Under the pieces are notes generated by a model. The model was not told the origin of the DNA. It made no database searches and saw only the letters and a list, made by a program, of their open reading frames with translations. 56,980 nt of DNA from Candidatus Binatia bacterium (GTDB taxonomy: Bacteria; Desulfobacterota; Binatia; Bin18). A program made the position numbers and the translations under genes. Below are positions 15,705 to 23,579 of the stretch, piece after piece; position 1 is the stretch's first letter; each line of letters opens with the position of its first letter. The DNA lies in NCBI GenBank assembly GCA_022820725.1, contig JAJEFA010000008.1:1-56980 (forward strand), written 5' to 3'.

Positions 15705-16801
15705 AGGGCGGCTGCCGGCTGCTGCTGGGCCGCGGCGTCATCCGCCCGGAGGACTGGCATCACCTGTGACGCAAACAACTCGGTGCTGCGCACGGCCAAG
15801 TCGTTGGGCAAGCTGCCGTATTTGAACACACCGATAAACTGGCTCGGGTTCATGACTTGGCGCAGCTCCCGGATGGCAGCAATGCACTGCTCCGGGGTGC
15901 CAAAGACCTGCGTTTTGGCGAACTCCTGCTGAAAGGCGTTGGCCTGCTGCTGGCTGGCTTGGGCCAACTCGACGTATGCCTCATAGCCCTTGGCGGCGCG
16001 GAAATGCTCGGGTTCGTCAAAAGCGTAATGCTGCACGGCGGTGTCGGCATAGTCCATGATCCACTTCCGCCCGTCTTCCTGGGCAGACTCGTCCTCGGAG
16101 CAATAGATCCAGGCGGTAATAATTGGCCGCCGCGCCGTAGTGCCGAATCTGGCGCACGCCGCCTGATATGCTTCATAGTCCTTCAGGTGGTCGGCCCAAC
16201 TTTTCTGGGGGATGATCAGCATGCCCAAGCCGGCCCGGGCCATGATCTCGCCGGTCTCAGGGCTGATAATGGCCCCGTACATTCGTCCGGTCAGGTCTGA
16301 ACTGACCGGACGCGGGCGAATGCGCATCTCCGGGATGTTAAAGTATTTGCCGGCAAAGGAAAAACGGTCCTGTCCGAGGGCGCACTTCACGACCTCGATA
16401 CTCTCGATCAGACGCTCGCGCGCCTCGCTCATCGAGACCCGAAAGCCGTCGTACTCCACCTGGGCGGCGCCGCGCCCGAAGCCCAGCAGCAGTTCGCGGC
16501 CGCGCGCAAAATTGTCCAGCATGGCAATCTGCTCGGCGACCCGCACCGGGTCGTGCCAGGGCAGCACGATCACAAACGTACCGAGCCCGATCTTCTTGGT
16601 CCGGCCGCACACATAGCTGAGCATCTGCACCGGGTCGGGAATGAGTTCGTAGTCCGTGAAGTGATGCTCCACCGACCAGACCATATCGAACCCGAGGTCT
16701 TCGTACATTTCGGCCAGAGCCAAGTCTTCGGCGTAAATCTCGTGGTCCGGTCGGGGCGACCGAAAATAGTTCTGACAAATCAGCGAACCTCCGAATTTCA
16801 T
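15701..16801 (-). CDS. LLM class flavin-dependent oxygenase
   Basis: A 366-residue luciferase-like monooxygenase: MKFGGSLICQNYFRSP, GFDMVWSVEHHFTDYEL with EHH, VIVLPWHDPVRVAEQIAMLD, ARGRELLLGFGRGAAQVEY. The C-terminal half has SPETGEIMARAGLGMLII in place of the usual Gly-rich phosphate loop. ATG follows AAAGAAAGGATACGCC. It converges on the amidohydrolase with a 4-base overlap of stops and is divergent from the aminotransferase. No flavin reductase is nearby. Confidence 0.92.
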   Translation of the reverse strand: MKFGGSLICQNYFRSPRPDHEIYAEDLALAEMYEDLGFDMVWSVEHHFTDYELIPDPVQMLSYVCGRTKKIGLGTFVIVLPWHDPVRVAEQIAMLDNFARGRELLLGFGRGAAQVEYDGFRVSMSEARERLIESIEVVKCALGQDRFSFAGKYFNIPEMRIRPRPVSSDLTGRMYGAIISPETGEIMARAGLGMLIIPQKSWADHLKDYEAYQAACARFGTTARRPIITAWIYCSEDESAQEDGRKWIMDYADTAVQHYAFDEPEHFRAAKGYEAYVELAQASQQQANAFQQEFAKTQVFGTPEQCIAAIRELRQVMNPSQFIGVFKYGSLPNDLAVRSTELFASQVMPVLRADDAAAQQQPAAAL

Positions 16802-16895
16802 GGCGTATCCTTTCTTTCCCTCGTCCTGGCGCGGTCGGGCTGCATTCTAGCCGAAAAGGCGCTATGCAGATAGTCGTTTGCGAGAGGAGGGCACG

Positions 16896-18056
16896 ATGCC
16901 AGTGAGCCGTCTGTCAGGCATGGCCGGGATTGGGGTTGACCGCATGGGTAATCTGGCGGATCAGTCCCAGGACGGAGCGATACTGCGTTTGGAGAATCTC
17001 GACACCGACCTGCGGCCGCCGCCCGGAGTGGAAGAAGCGACCCGGCAGGCGGTAGGTGAAGACGACGCCAACAGCTATCTGCCGTTTCTGGGTGCCGACA
17101 CCCTGCGGCAGACGGCCGCCGCCCTCGTCAGTCGCCTCTCGGGTGTGGAGTATGACTGGCGGAATTCCACCATTGTCAGCGCAGGCGGTCTAAACGGCAT
17201 TCTCAACGTGCTGTTGGCTCTGCTTGAGCCCGGAGATGAGGTCATCCTTACCGACCCGATCTATATTGGTCTGGTCAATCGCGTGCGGCTGGCTGGCGGT
17301 GTCCCGGTTTTTGCGCCGTACCAGATTGAAGATGGAGTCTGGCGTTTGGACCGTGACCGGTTGCGGCAGTCCGTGACCACCAGGACAAAAGTCCTGCTAA
17401 TGATGAGCCCCTCCATGCCGACCGGCGCCGTCTTTACGCGCCAGGATTGGGACAGCATCTGCGCGACCTGCCAGGACGCCGACGCGTGGCTGCTGTATGA
17501 CAGTGTCATGGAACGCATTCTGTTCGACGGTCTGGACCCCATGCACCCGGCCGCGCTCCCCGGTATGGCCCAGCGGACCATTACGGTTGGTGCGGTCTCC
17601 AAGGAATACCGGATGATAGGCTGGCGGGTCGGCTGGATCGTTGCCCCGCCCGCCATTATCGATGATATCGGTCTGGTGAATATCTCCAACGTGGTCTGCC
17701 CGGTCGGCATCGCTCAGGCCGCGGCGACCGTAGCGCTGCAAGCGCCCGACACTGATATTGCCGCGGCCAGCGCGGAATGGCAGCACCGGCGAGATACGAT
17801 TCTGCGCGAACTTGAGGGTTTCCCCATCGTCAAGCCCCAAGGCGGCTGGTCCATGCTGCTCGATGTCTCGGGTTTTGGTCTGACGGGTGCGGAAGCCTCT
17901 CAGCGTCTATTGGAGAAAGGAAAAATCGCGGCAACGGCCATGACGGGCTGGGGCAGCGAGCGGAGCGCAAACTTTGTCCGCTTTGTCTTCTCAAACGAGC
18001 CCGTCAGTCGGCTGCGCGGCCTGCGGGAACGGGTGGAGGCGGCTCTCTTGACGTAG
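16896..18056 (+). CDS. Class I/II pyridoxal-phosphate aminotransferase with altered cofactor motifs
   Basis: A 386-residue fold-type I PLP protein. The Schiff-base lysine is Lys236 in VGAVSKEYRMIGWRVGW. The usual NPHNPTG is SPSMPTG, so the Asn that contacts the PLP ring is Met174, and the usual D-x-x-Y is YDSVMER, where Asp202 is kept but the Tyr is Met205. These two changes are unusual for an aminotransferase and may shift it towards a lyase or decarboxylase-like reaction; that is inference. ATG 16896 has GAGGAGG 5 bases upstream; an earlier TTG is less likely. The stop lies inside a hairpin (18053-18080). Confidence 0.88.
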   Translation: MPVSRLSGMAGIGVDRMGNLADQSQDGAILRLENLDTDLRPPPGVEEATRQAVGEDDANSYLPFLGADTLRQTAAALVSRLSGVEYDWRNSTIVSAGGLNGILNVLLALLEPGDEVILTDPIYIGLVNRVRLAGGVPVFAPYQIEDGVWRLDRDRLRQSVTTRTKVLLMMSPSMPTGAVFTRQDWDSICATCQDADAWLLYDSVMERILFDGLDPMHPAALPGMAQRTITVGAVSKEYRMIGWRVGWIVAPPAIIDDIGLVNISNVVCPVGIAQAAATVALQAPDTDIAAASAEWQHRRDTILRELEGFPIVKPQGGWSMLLDVSGFGLTGAEASQRLLEKGKIAATAMTGWGSERSANFVRFVFSNEPVSRLRGLRERVEAALLT

Positions 18057-18080
18057 GGGCAATTTATGAATTGCCCCTAC
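18053..18080. repeat. 12 bp inverted repeat over the aminotransferase stop
   Basis: GTAGGGGCAATT (18053-18064) pairs perfectly with AATTGCCCCTAC (18069-18080), loop TATG. It resembles a dispersed intergenic hairpin and overlaps the stop codon of the upstream gene. Confidence 0.6.
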
Positions 18081-18087
18081 AGAAAAT

Positions 18088-18117
18088 CCCCTCCCCGGAG
18101 GGGTGCCGCGTAGCGGC
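18088..18117. repeat. Second GC hairpin cluster
   Basis: CCCCTCC/GGAGGGG (18088-18103) and GCCGC/GCGGC (18105-18117). The first stem is the same as at 261-276. It lies between convergent genes and may serve as a bidirectional end signal or be a repeat copy. Confidence 0.5.
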
Positions 18118-18140
18118 GGGGTGGGTTCTCCGGACTGCTC

Positions 18141-18560
18141 CTAACTCGGCGACGCTTCGAGTATCCGTCCGATTAAGGGACTCTGGTGCCAGCAGACCAG
18201 CTTCCAGGCTCCATCCCGATACACCCAGGTCAGGGTAAAGCCCATAAAGCGCTGGCGGAAACCGGCATCGCGCGGTTTGCCCCGAAACGTCGAAAAGCCG
18301 CTGACATGGCCGGTGTCACCAAACACTTTGAAGTGCATTTCGCGCGGCTTCCATTCAAACGATTCCCACATCCCCTTCCCGCCGGCATGGAAGGCAATAT
18401 GGTCCTTGAAGTCGTCCAGGTCCATGCGCCACGGAAAGTCTTCGTCCAGAATTTCCGCCTCCTCGTGAAACGCCTGCCAGAAGGCGTCCAAGTTGCCGGT
18501 ATTGAGCCCGTCATTCCAGGCGTGAAAGGCTGCTTCCAAACTCTGTATGTCTGCTGCCAT
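18141..18560 (-). CDS. SnoaL-like / NTF2-fold protein
   Basis: A 139-residue NTF2-fold protein: LEAAFHAWNDGLNTGNLDAFWQAFHEEAEILDEDF, then MDLDDFKDHIAFHAGG, and FTLTWVYRDGAWKLVCWHQSPLI, which is the typical ketosteroid-isomerase-like last strand pair. Similar proteins are annotated as DUF4440 or SnoaL. ATG follows AAAAGGGGAACATC. It stands alone, divergent from the TPR gene. Role unknown. Confidence 0.83.
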   Translation of the reverse strand: MAADIQSLEAAFHAWNDGLNTGNLDAFWQAFHEEAEILDEDFPWRMDLDDFKDHIAFHAGGKGMWESFEWKPREMHFKVFGDTGHVSGFSTFRGKPRDAGFRQRFMGFTLTWVYRDGAWKLVCWHQSPLIGRILEASPS

Positions 18561-18660
18561 GATGTTCCCCTTTTCTCTTTCGGCCTATATAGCGGGTTGA
18601 CCAGAGGAACTCTATGATATTTTGAAACAAATATTCTGCATGACACAAGGAAGGTGAATT

Positions 18661-20280
18661 ATGAGGCAAAGAGTCCCACACGGTGTCAGCGTCCTATTCC
18701 TGCTCGCGAGTATCTTTGTCGGTCTGCCAGCGGCCCGAGCCGAGCAGCTTGGAGAACTGAATTTCCCGACCTCTGGCTCAGCCGAAGCCCAAGAGCACTT
18801 CCTTCGGGGTGTCAAATATCTGCATAATTTTGGATTCGAGGACGCCGCCGAGGCGTTCCGGGCGGCGACGAAAGTCGAGCCGGACTTTGCCCTGGCCTAC
18901 TGGGGAGAGGCGCTCAGTCACAATCATCCTCTGCAACCGGCGCGTGACCTAGAAACGCCAAGGAAAGTACTGGCCCGTCTCGGCTCTTCACCGGTCGAGC
19001 GGGCAGCCAAGGCCCCGACTCCGCGTGAAGCCGGCTTACTTGCCGCGGTAGAGATTCTGTATGGAGAGGGAGATGACGCACAGCGCGCCTTTGCTTACGC
19101 GGAGGCGATGGGTCGGTTGGCGACCCGTTATCCTGAGGACGAAGAAATTCAGGCGTTTTACGCTGTTGCCCTTCTGGGGACGGTCCGCCATCTCGGAGAC
19201 ACCTGGGGAGCAGAGTCAACGTTTGGGGTCCGGATGGAAGCAGGGGCGATAGCCCAGGAGGTGTTTCGCAAACACCCAAACCATCCCGGTGCGGCCCATT
19301 ATATTATTCACGCCTTCGACGATCCTATTCACGCGCCCCTGGCCCTGACGGCAGCCCAACGCTACGCGACAATCGCCCCGGATGTCTCCCATGCCTTACA
19401 CATGCCCTCGCATATTTTTATTCAGCGTGGCATGTGGGCCGAAGTTGTGGCTTCCAATGAAGCCTCATATCAAGCCGCTTTCGCGAGGTGGCATCAGCGA
19501 GACAGTTTTTCTAAAACACAACGATATTTTAATGATGTGTATATCTGGCACGCTTTGGATTGGGGCCAGTACGGCGCACTGCAACTGGCGGATTGGGCCA
19601 AGGCAAAGCAGGCGATTGCGCTTCTGCGACCAGTCGCAGAGAAAAGCACGGTCTCAAGGGTCAAGGAAGGCGTCGGAGAAATGACGGCCCGCTATATTGT
19701 CGAAAGCGAGCGGTGGGAGCAACTCGCTCTTCTTTCCGATCTCACTACTCACGAGTTGATGGCAACCGGCATGAGCGCGGTGCGCATGGGGGATGTGGCA
19801 ATTGCTCAGCAGGTGGAGGCCAGGTTGAGCGCACGAGAGCAGGAAGGGGCGTCGACTCGCTTCAAACAGACCCAACAGGCGTTGACTATCATGCGTCTTG
19901 AGGTTGCAGCCCTGGTGCGGCTGGCACAGGACCAGGGCGACGCTGCCATCGCCCTCATGGAGGAAGCCGTGACGATTGCCAACAGTATGGGCCTACCCAA
20001 CGGCTCAGCCATACCAATCAAACCCGCGCACGAGTTATATGGAGAAGTCTTGCTTGAGCTTGACCGGCCGCAACAGGCGATGACCTGGTTCGAAGCCTCT
20101 TTGCGGCGTACCCCGAATCGTCCCCTTTCGCTACGCGGCCTGGCGCGCGCAGCCGCAAAAAGCGATGCCCGCAGCGCCGCGCGTCAAAATTATCAAAAGC
20201 TGCTTGCAGTCTGGGGGGACAGGAATACCCCGGAGGCACTGCAAGAAGCGAGAATGTTTCTGGCCGCAGCGGACCAGTAG
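18661..20280 (+). CDS. Exported tetratricopeptide-repeat protein
   Basis: A 539-residue protein with a signal peptide (VSVLFLLASIFVGLPAARAEQ, cleavage about residue 27). TPR-like helices follow, clearest at GFEDAAEAFRAATKVEPDFALAYWGEA (about 60-85) and near the C-terminus (QAMTWFEASLRRTPNRPLSLRGLARA, about 472-497). A conserved block HALHMPSHIFIQRGMW lies mid-protein with several His. It is probably a periplasmic or outer-membrane-attached scaffold; its partner is not clear. ATG follows AAGGAAGGTGAATT. The enoyl-CoA hydratase gene begins 23 bases after its stop, so they may be cotranscribed although the products act in different compartments. Confidence 0.87.
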   Translation: MRQRVPHGVSVLFLLASIFVGLPAARAEQLGELNFPTSGSAEAQEHFLRGVKYLHNFGFEDAAEAFRAATKVEPDFALAYWGEALSHNHPLQPARDLETPRKVLARLGSSPVERAAKAPTPREAGLLAAVEILYGEGDDAQRAFAYAEAMGRLATRYPEDEEIQAFYAVALLGTVRHLGDTWGAESTFGVRMEAGAIAQEVFRKHPNHPGAAHYIIHAFDDPIHAPLALTAAQRYATIAPDVSHALHMPSHIFIQRGMWAEVVASNEASYQAAFARWHQRDSFSKTQRYFNDVYIWHALDWGQYGALQLADWAKAKQAIALLRPVAEKSTVSRVKEGVGEMTARYIVESERWEQLALLSDLTTHELMATGMSAVRMGDVAIAQQVEARLSAREQEGASTRFKQTQQALTIMRLEVAALVRLAQDQGDAAIALMEEAVTIANSMGLPNGSAIPIKPAHELYGEVLLELDRPQQAMTWFEASLRRTPNRPLSLRGLARAAAKSDARSAARQNYQKLLAVWGDRNTPEALQEARMFLAAADQ

Positions 20281-20303
20281 GATACGATGAATAGGGAGTA
20301 AGC

Positions 20304-21134
20304 ATGCCCGAAGAATCCAGTAGACAAGCCATAGACACCGGGACCGACCAACTCCTGTGCCATATCGAAGAGCGTGTTGGAGTGGTGACCTTAAATCGCC
20401 CTGAGGTTCGGAACGCGCTGTCAGATACCCTGACCCCGGCGCTCCGCACCATCATCCCGGAGCTGGCGGTCCGCCCCGATGTTGGCTGCATTATGCTGAC
20501 CGGAGCTGGGACGGCCTTTTGCGCCGGCGGCGATGTCAAAACCTTTGGCTCGTGGTCCAAAGAAGAACAGACGCCGGAGGACAAGATCCAGCTCTTACGG
20601 CGGCGACAGAGAACGCTGACCGGCATGATCTACGAACTCGAAAAACCCGTGATCGCCGCCCTGCCCGGCCCGGCGGCCGGAGCCGGACTTTCGATCGCCC
20701 TGGCGTGTGATATCCGTATTGCCGCGGCGCGAGCGTTTGTCACCACCGGCTTTGGAAAAATCGGGCTGCCCGGAGATTACGGGGGAAGCTGGTTTTTGAC
20801 CCAACTGGTCGGCACGGCCAAGGCGCGAGAACTCTATTATACCTCCGAGCGCATCGACGCCGCGGAGTGTGAGCGTTTAGGCATTTTTAACCAGGTCTTT
20901 GCGGACGAGACATTCGAGACGGAAGCCCTGGCCTTTACCAAACGGATTGCCGCCGGCCCACCGCTGGCCCTGCGCTATATGAAGGAGAATCTGAACCGGG
21001 CCACGACCCAGGATCTGCATACCTGCCTGGACATGGAAGCGGACCGGCTGATCCGGGCGTCCGGAACACAGGATTTTCAAGAAGCGGTTCGCGCTTTCAA
21101 GGAGAAAAGATCGCCCGTCTTCACCGGCCGCTGA
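20304..21134 (+). CDS. Enoyl-CoA hydratase/isomerase (PaaG-like)
   Basis: A 276-residue crotonase-fold protein. The oxyanion holes are in GTAFCAGGDVKTFG and PGPAAGAGLSIALACD. At the catalytic place it has GLPGDYGGSWFL, where the Asp matches the isomerase-type PaaG rather than the Glu pair of hydratases, so isomerase activity on an unsaturated acyl-CoA is more likely; this is a reading of motifs. ATG follows GGGAGTAAGC. The HAD-like gene starts 8 bases after its stop. Confidence 0.92.
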   Translation: MPEESSRQAIDTGTDQLLCHIEERVGVVTLNRPEVRNALSDTLTPALRTIIPELAVRPDVGCIMLTGAGTAFCAGGDVKTFGSWSKEEQTPEDKIQLLRRRQRTLTGMIYELEKPVIAALPGPAAGAGLSIALACDIRIAAARAFVTTGFGKIGLPGDYGGSWFLTQLVGTAKARELYYTSERIDAAECERLGIFNQVFADETFETEALAFTKRIAAGPPLALRYMKENLNRATTQDLHTCLDMEADRLIRASGTQDFQEAVRAFKEKRSPVFTGR

Positions 21135-21142
21135 ACTTTCCC

Positions 21143-21541
21143 ATGACGACAAATATTCTCTTGCTCGATGTCGATGGTGTGCTGAAATCTCTCCAGGGTG
21201 CTGCTGGCACCATACGCGGGACGGATTGGAAAGAGGGAGTCCAGGAATTTGTTGCGTGGTGTCAGGAACAGTTCCACGTCGTCCTTATTCTCTCTTCGTG
21301 GCAGGCCCACATCCACCTGGAATTCGCAGCGCTCGATATCCACCTGCCATCACTGTCCTGGAAGACTACCAAAACTGAGGGGCTGGCCGGCCTGGTCGGA
21401 CCGGGAAAAAAGATCGTGTGGGTCGAGGATGGCTGGGACGCCGAGGATCGAGCGATAGCGGAAAATCTGGGGATTACGCTGGTGGAAACACATTTTCACG
21501 AACCGCTGACACTGACGCGCCAAAAGATCGCCGCGGCATAA
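21143..21541 (+). CDS. Small HAD-like protein
   Basis: A 132-residue protein with HAD-type motifs: LLDVDGVL at the N-terminus (nucleophile Asp and Asp+2), LILSSW as motif II (Ser), and VWVEDGWDAED as the acidic motif. No cap domain is visible, so it would be a compact phosphatase of the kind often called HAD domain in Swiss Army Knife RNA repair-like proteins. No ribosome site precedes ATG 21143, only 8 bases from the enoyl-CoA hydratase stop, so translation is probably coupled. Confidence 0.75.
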   Translation: MTTNILLLDVDGVLKSLQGAAGTIRGTDWKEGVQEFVAWCQEQFHVVLILSSWQAHIHLEFAALDIHLPSLSWKTTKTEGLAGLVGPGKKIVWVEDGWDAEDRAIAENLGITLVETHFHEPLTLTRQKIAAA

Positions 21542-21692
21542 ACGCCGGGCTCTCACTGGTCAGCGGCGCTTCAGACTGATACATGGGAACGCCAACCCTC
21601 AAACACTCAGGAGTATTGAGAATTTCCGATTGTGTTCTGAGGCGGCGGGCCGTCTAAAGCTGATGAGGGAAGAGAATCGGTTGGAGCAACGT

Positions 21693-22553
21693 ATGGCAGA
21701 CGGACAGATCAATGCAGAGCAGATTGAGTATTGGAACGAACGGGGCGGGCCGCAATGGGTCAAACTCCAGGAGCGGCTCGATGCCCAGATCGGTCCCTTA
21801 GGGCTCGTCGCATTGGAGCAAGCAGCCGCGCAGCCGGGTGAGTCCGTGCTCGATGTTGGCTGCGGGTGCGGACACACCGCACTCGCTCTGGCAGAACAAA
21901 TCGGTCCTCGCGGCTCGGTGACGGGAATTGATGTCTCCCGCCCCATGCTGGGTCGCGCCCGTGAGCGTCAACAGGAGCAGCAGTTGCAGAACTTGACCTT
22001 CCTGCATGCCGATGCTCAGACACATCAGTTCGAGCCGGCCAGCGTTGATCTGATCTTTTCTCGTTTCGGCGTCATGTTCTTCGAGGATGCCTTCCAGGCT
22101 TTCGGCAATCTGCGGACTGCGCTCCGCCCTGGAGGGCGACTGTGTTTCCTGTGCTGGCAGGAGTTACAGAAGAACGATTGGGTTCGAGTTCCACTTCAAG
22201 CCGCGGCTCAACATGTGCCGCTTCCGCCTCGTCCCGAGCCCGGCACCCCCGGCCCCTTTTCTTTGGCCGATTCTAACCGCGTACGCGGGATTCTTGACTC
22301 GGCCGGATTTCGCAATGTGCGCTGCCAGCCTCATGAAACGAATATCAGTGTCGGCGGAGCGACAGGCGTCGAAGGAGCGGTGGCCTTCCTCCTCGCCATC
22401 GGGCCGGTTGCCTCCCTGTTACGTGAGTCCGATGCCGAGACACGCAGCCGCGTTGCCGAGGCCATCCGTTCAGCCCTGCTCCCGTATGCGGATGGAGACA
22501 GCGTCTATCTGTCGAGTGCAACCTGGGTCGTGCAGGCAGACGTACTCCCATAA
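21693..22553 (+). CDS. Class I SAM-dependent methyltransferase (UbiE/ArsM-like)
   Basis: A 286-residue methyltransferase. The glycine-rich SAM motif is VLDVGCGCGHTALALAEQIG (about 51-70), then VTGIDVSRPMLGRARER, LHADAQTHQFEPASVDLIFSRFGVMFF, and the proline motif LRPGGRLCFLCW. The N-terminus INAEQIEYWNERGGPQWVKLQERLD is shared by a group of 2-polyprenyl or small-molecule methyltransferases. ATG 21693 was chosen because TTGGAG lies 6 bases upstream; an earlier TTG at 21630 has no site. It is convergent with the DUF2889 gene. Substrate unknown. Confidence 0.9.
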   Translation: MADGQINAEQIEYWNERGGPQWVKLQERLDAQIGPLGLVALEQAAAQPGESVLDVGCGCGHTALALAEQIGPRGSVTGIDVSRPMLGRARERQQEQQLQNLTFLHADAQTHQFEPASVDLIFSRFGVMFFEDAFQAFGNLRTALRPGGRLCFLCWQELQKNDWVRVPLQAAAQHVPLPPRPEPGTPGPFSLADSNRVRGILDSAGFRNVRCQPHETNISVGGATGVEGAVAFLLAIGPVASLLRESDAETRSRVAEAIRSALLPYADGDSVYLSSATWVVQADVLP

Positions 22554-22573
22554 AACGACGTGGAGGAGCCCGA

Positions 22574-23563
22574 CTACTCTCGCCAGGTCAAGAGACGCAG
22601 GCAGTCCGTCGCCAAATCAAACAAATGGCGACAGCCGGTCGAGCCACCGATCTGATCGACTACCGAAGGCGTGAAATTTTTTCCGAGCTTGAGACCGTTG
22701 AGCCCCGCCGTTCGGGAGTGAGGCTCTTCGCATAGCCCATGGAAGGGCAGCCGTCCCGGCTGACTGGTGGCATTGGTGATCGTCCCCTCAGGGTCGATAT
22801 CAAAGTCGATCTGCATCTGCTGAAAGCGATCATCTAGGGCATGATGACAGTGGAATCCCGTCCGGTCAGGACGTGGGGTGATCTGTAAGCGCTTCGTGCG
22901 CCAAAAGAAGCGTGCCTCCCCTGGTTCAGGGACAGTCATATCAGGATCGAAGGGCTCGATCGTCCGTTCCTCAAACAGCCGGGCCGACTGATCCCGATAC
23001 GTAAAGCATGAGTTCTTCAGCATACTGAAATCGGCGCGATCCCGTTCCCAGAGCATACGTGCCAGCCGGCTCGGTCCGGGTGGCATGTCCGTCACAAACG
23101 ACGCAAACCGTTCATGATCGTCTTTGGGAACCGGGAAGGCCTGGAGGCTGACGCGCGCCATTTCCGTTGCTAACGTCCGGTGCTCTTTATGACCCGGTAG
23201 ATTGTCCAGGGTCGCTCCTACGACCTGGCTAAAGCCCTGACCAATCGTCGCACCCTGAATGGCGGGAAGACGCGTGATCAACGCCGGCGAGAGCACATCG
23301 GGGGCGCCGGAGAGATGCGTCGCAGAGGCCCGGCGGATTTCATACGTCGGCAGCCGCACCACCCACTCGGCGGCCAGTGTACAGCGATGGTCGGCAAGCG
23401 TTCCCCGGACTCGCATTTCCGAGTTGACCAGATTGTCAATCTCGGCCTCAAAGGTCCGCGTATACTCGGCTTCCGCATACGGGAGAGAGCAGGCGGAGGC
23501 TGCAACAGGGCGAGTCATAGGGGAAACGGGCGAGTCCGCACACGGAAGATAAATGAGAGTCAC
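22574..23563 (-). CDS. DUF2889 domain protein
   Basis: A 329-residue protein whose C-terminal part matches DUF2889: MQIDFDIDPEGTITNATSQPG, HGLCEEPHSRTAGLNGLKLGKNF, and GGSTGCRHLFDLATDCLRLL at the end. A mid-protein block FRTYRDQS-like segment (SCFTYRDQSARLFEERTIEPFDPD) precedes it. The N-terminal half has no family I recognise. It starts at GTG 23563, 16 bases after the stop of the B12-radical-SAM gene and without a good ribosome site, so it is likely coupled to that gene. DUF2889 has no firmly known function. Confidence 0.75.
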   Translation of the reverse strand: MTLIYLPCADSPVSPMTRPVAASACSLPYAEAEYTRTFEAEIDNLVNSEMRVRGTLADHRCTLAAEWVVRLPTYEIRRASATHLSGAPDVLSPALITRLPAIQGATIGQGFSQVVGATLDNLPGHKEHRTLATEMARVSLQAFPVPKDDHERFASFVTDMPPGPSRLARMLWERDRADFSMLKNSCFTYRDQSARLFEERTIEPFDPDMTVPEPGEARFFWRTKRLQITPRPDRTGFHCHHALDDRFQQMQIDFDIDPEGTITNATSQPGRLPFHGLCEEPHSRTAGLNGLKLGKNFTPSVVDQIGGSTGCRHLFDLATDCLRLLTWRE

Positions 23564-23579
23564 CAGGCGGGAAAGTCGC

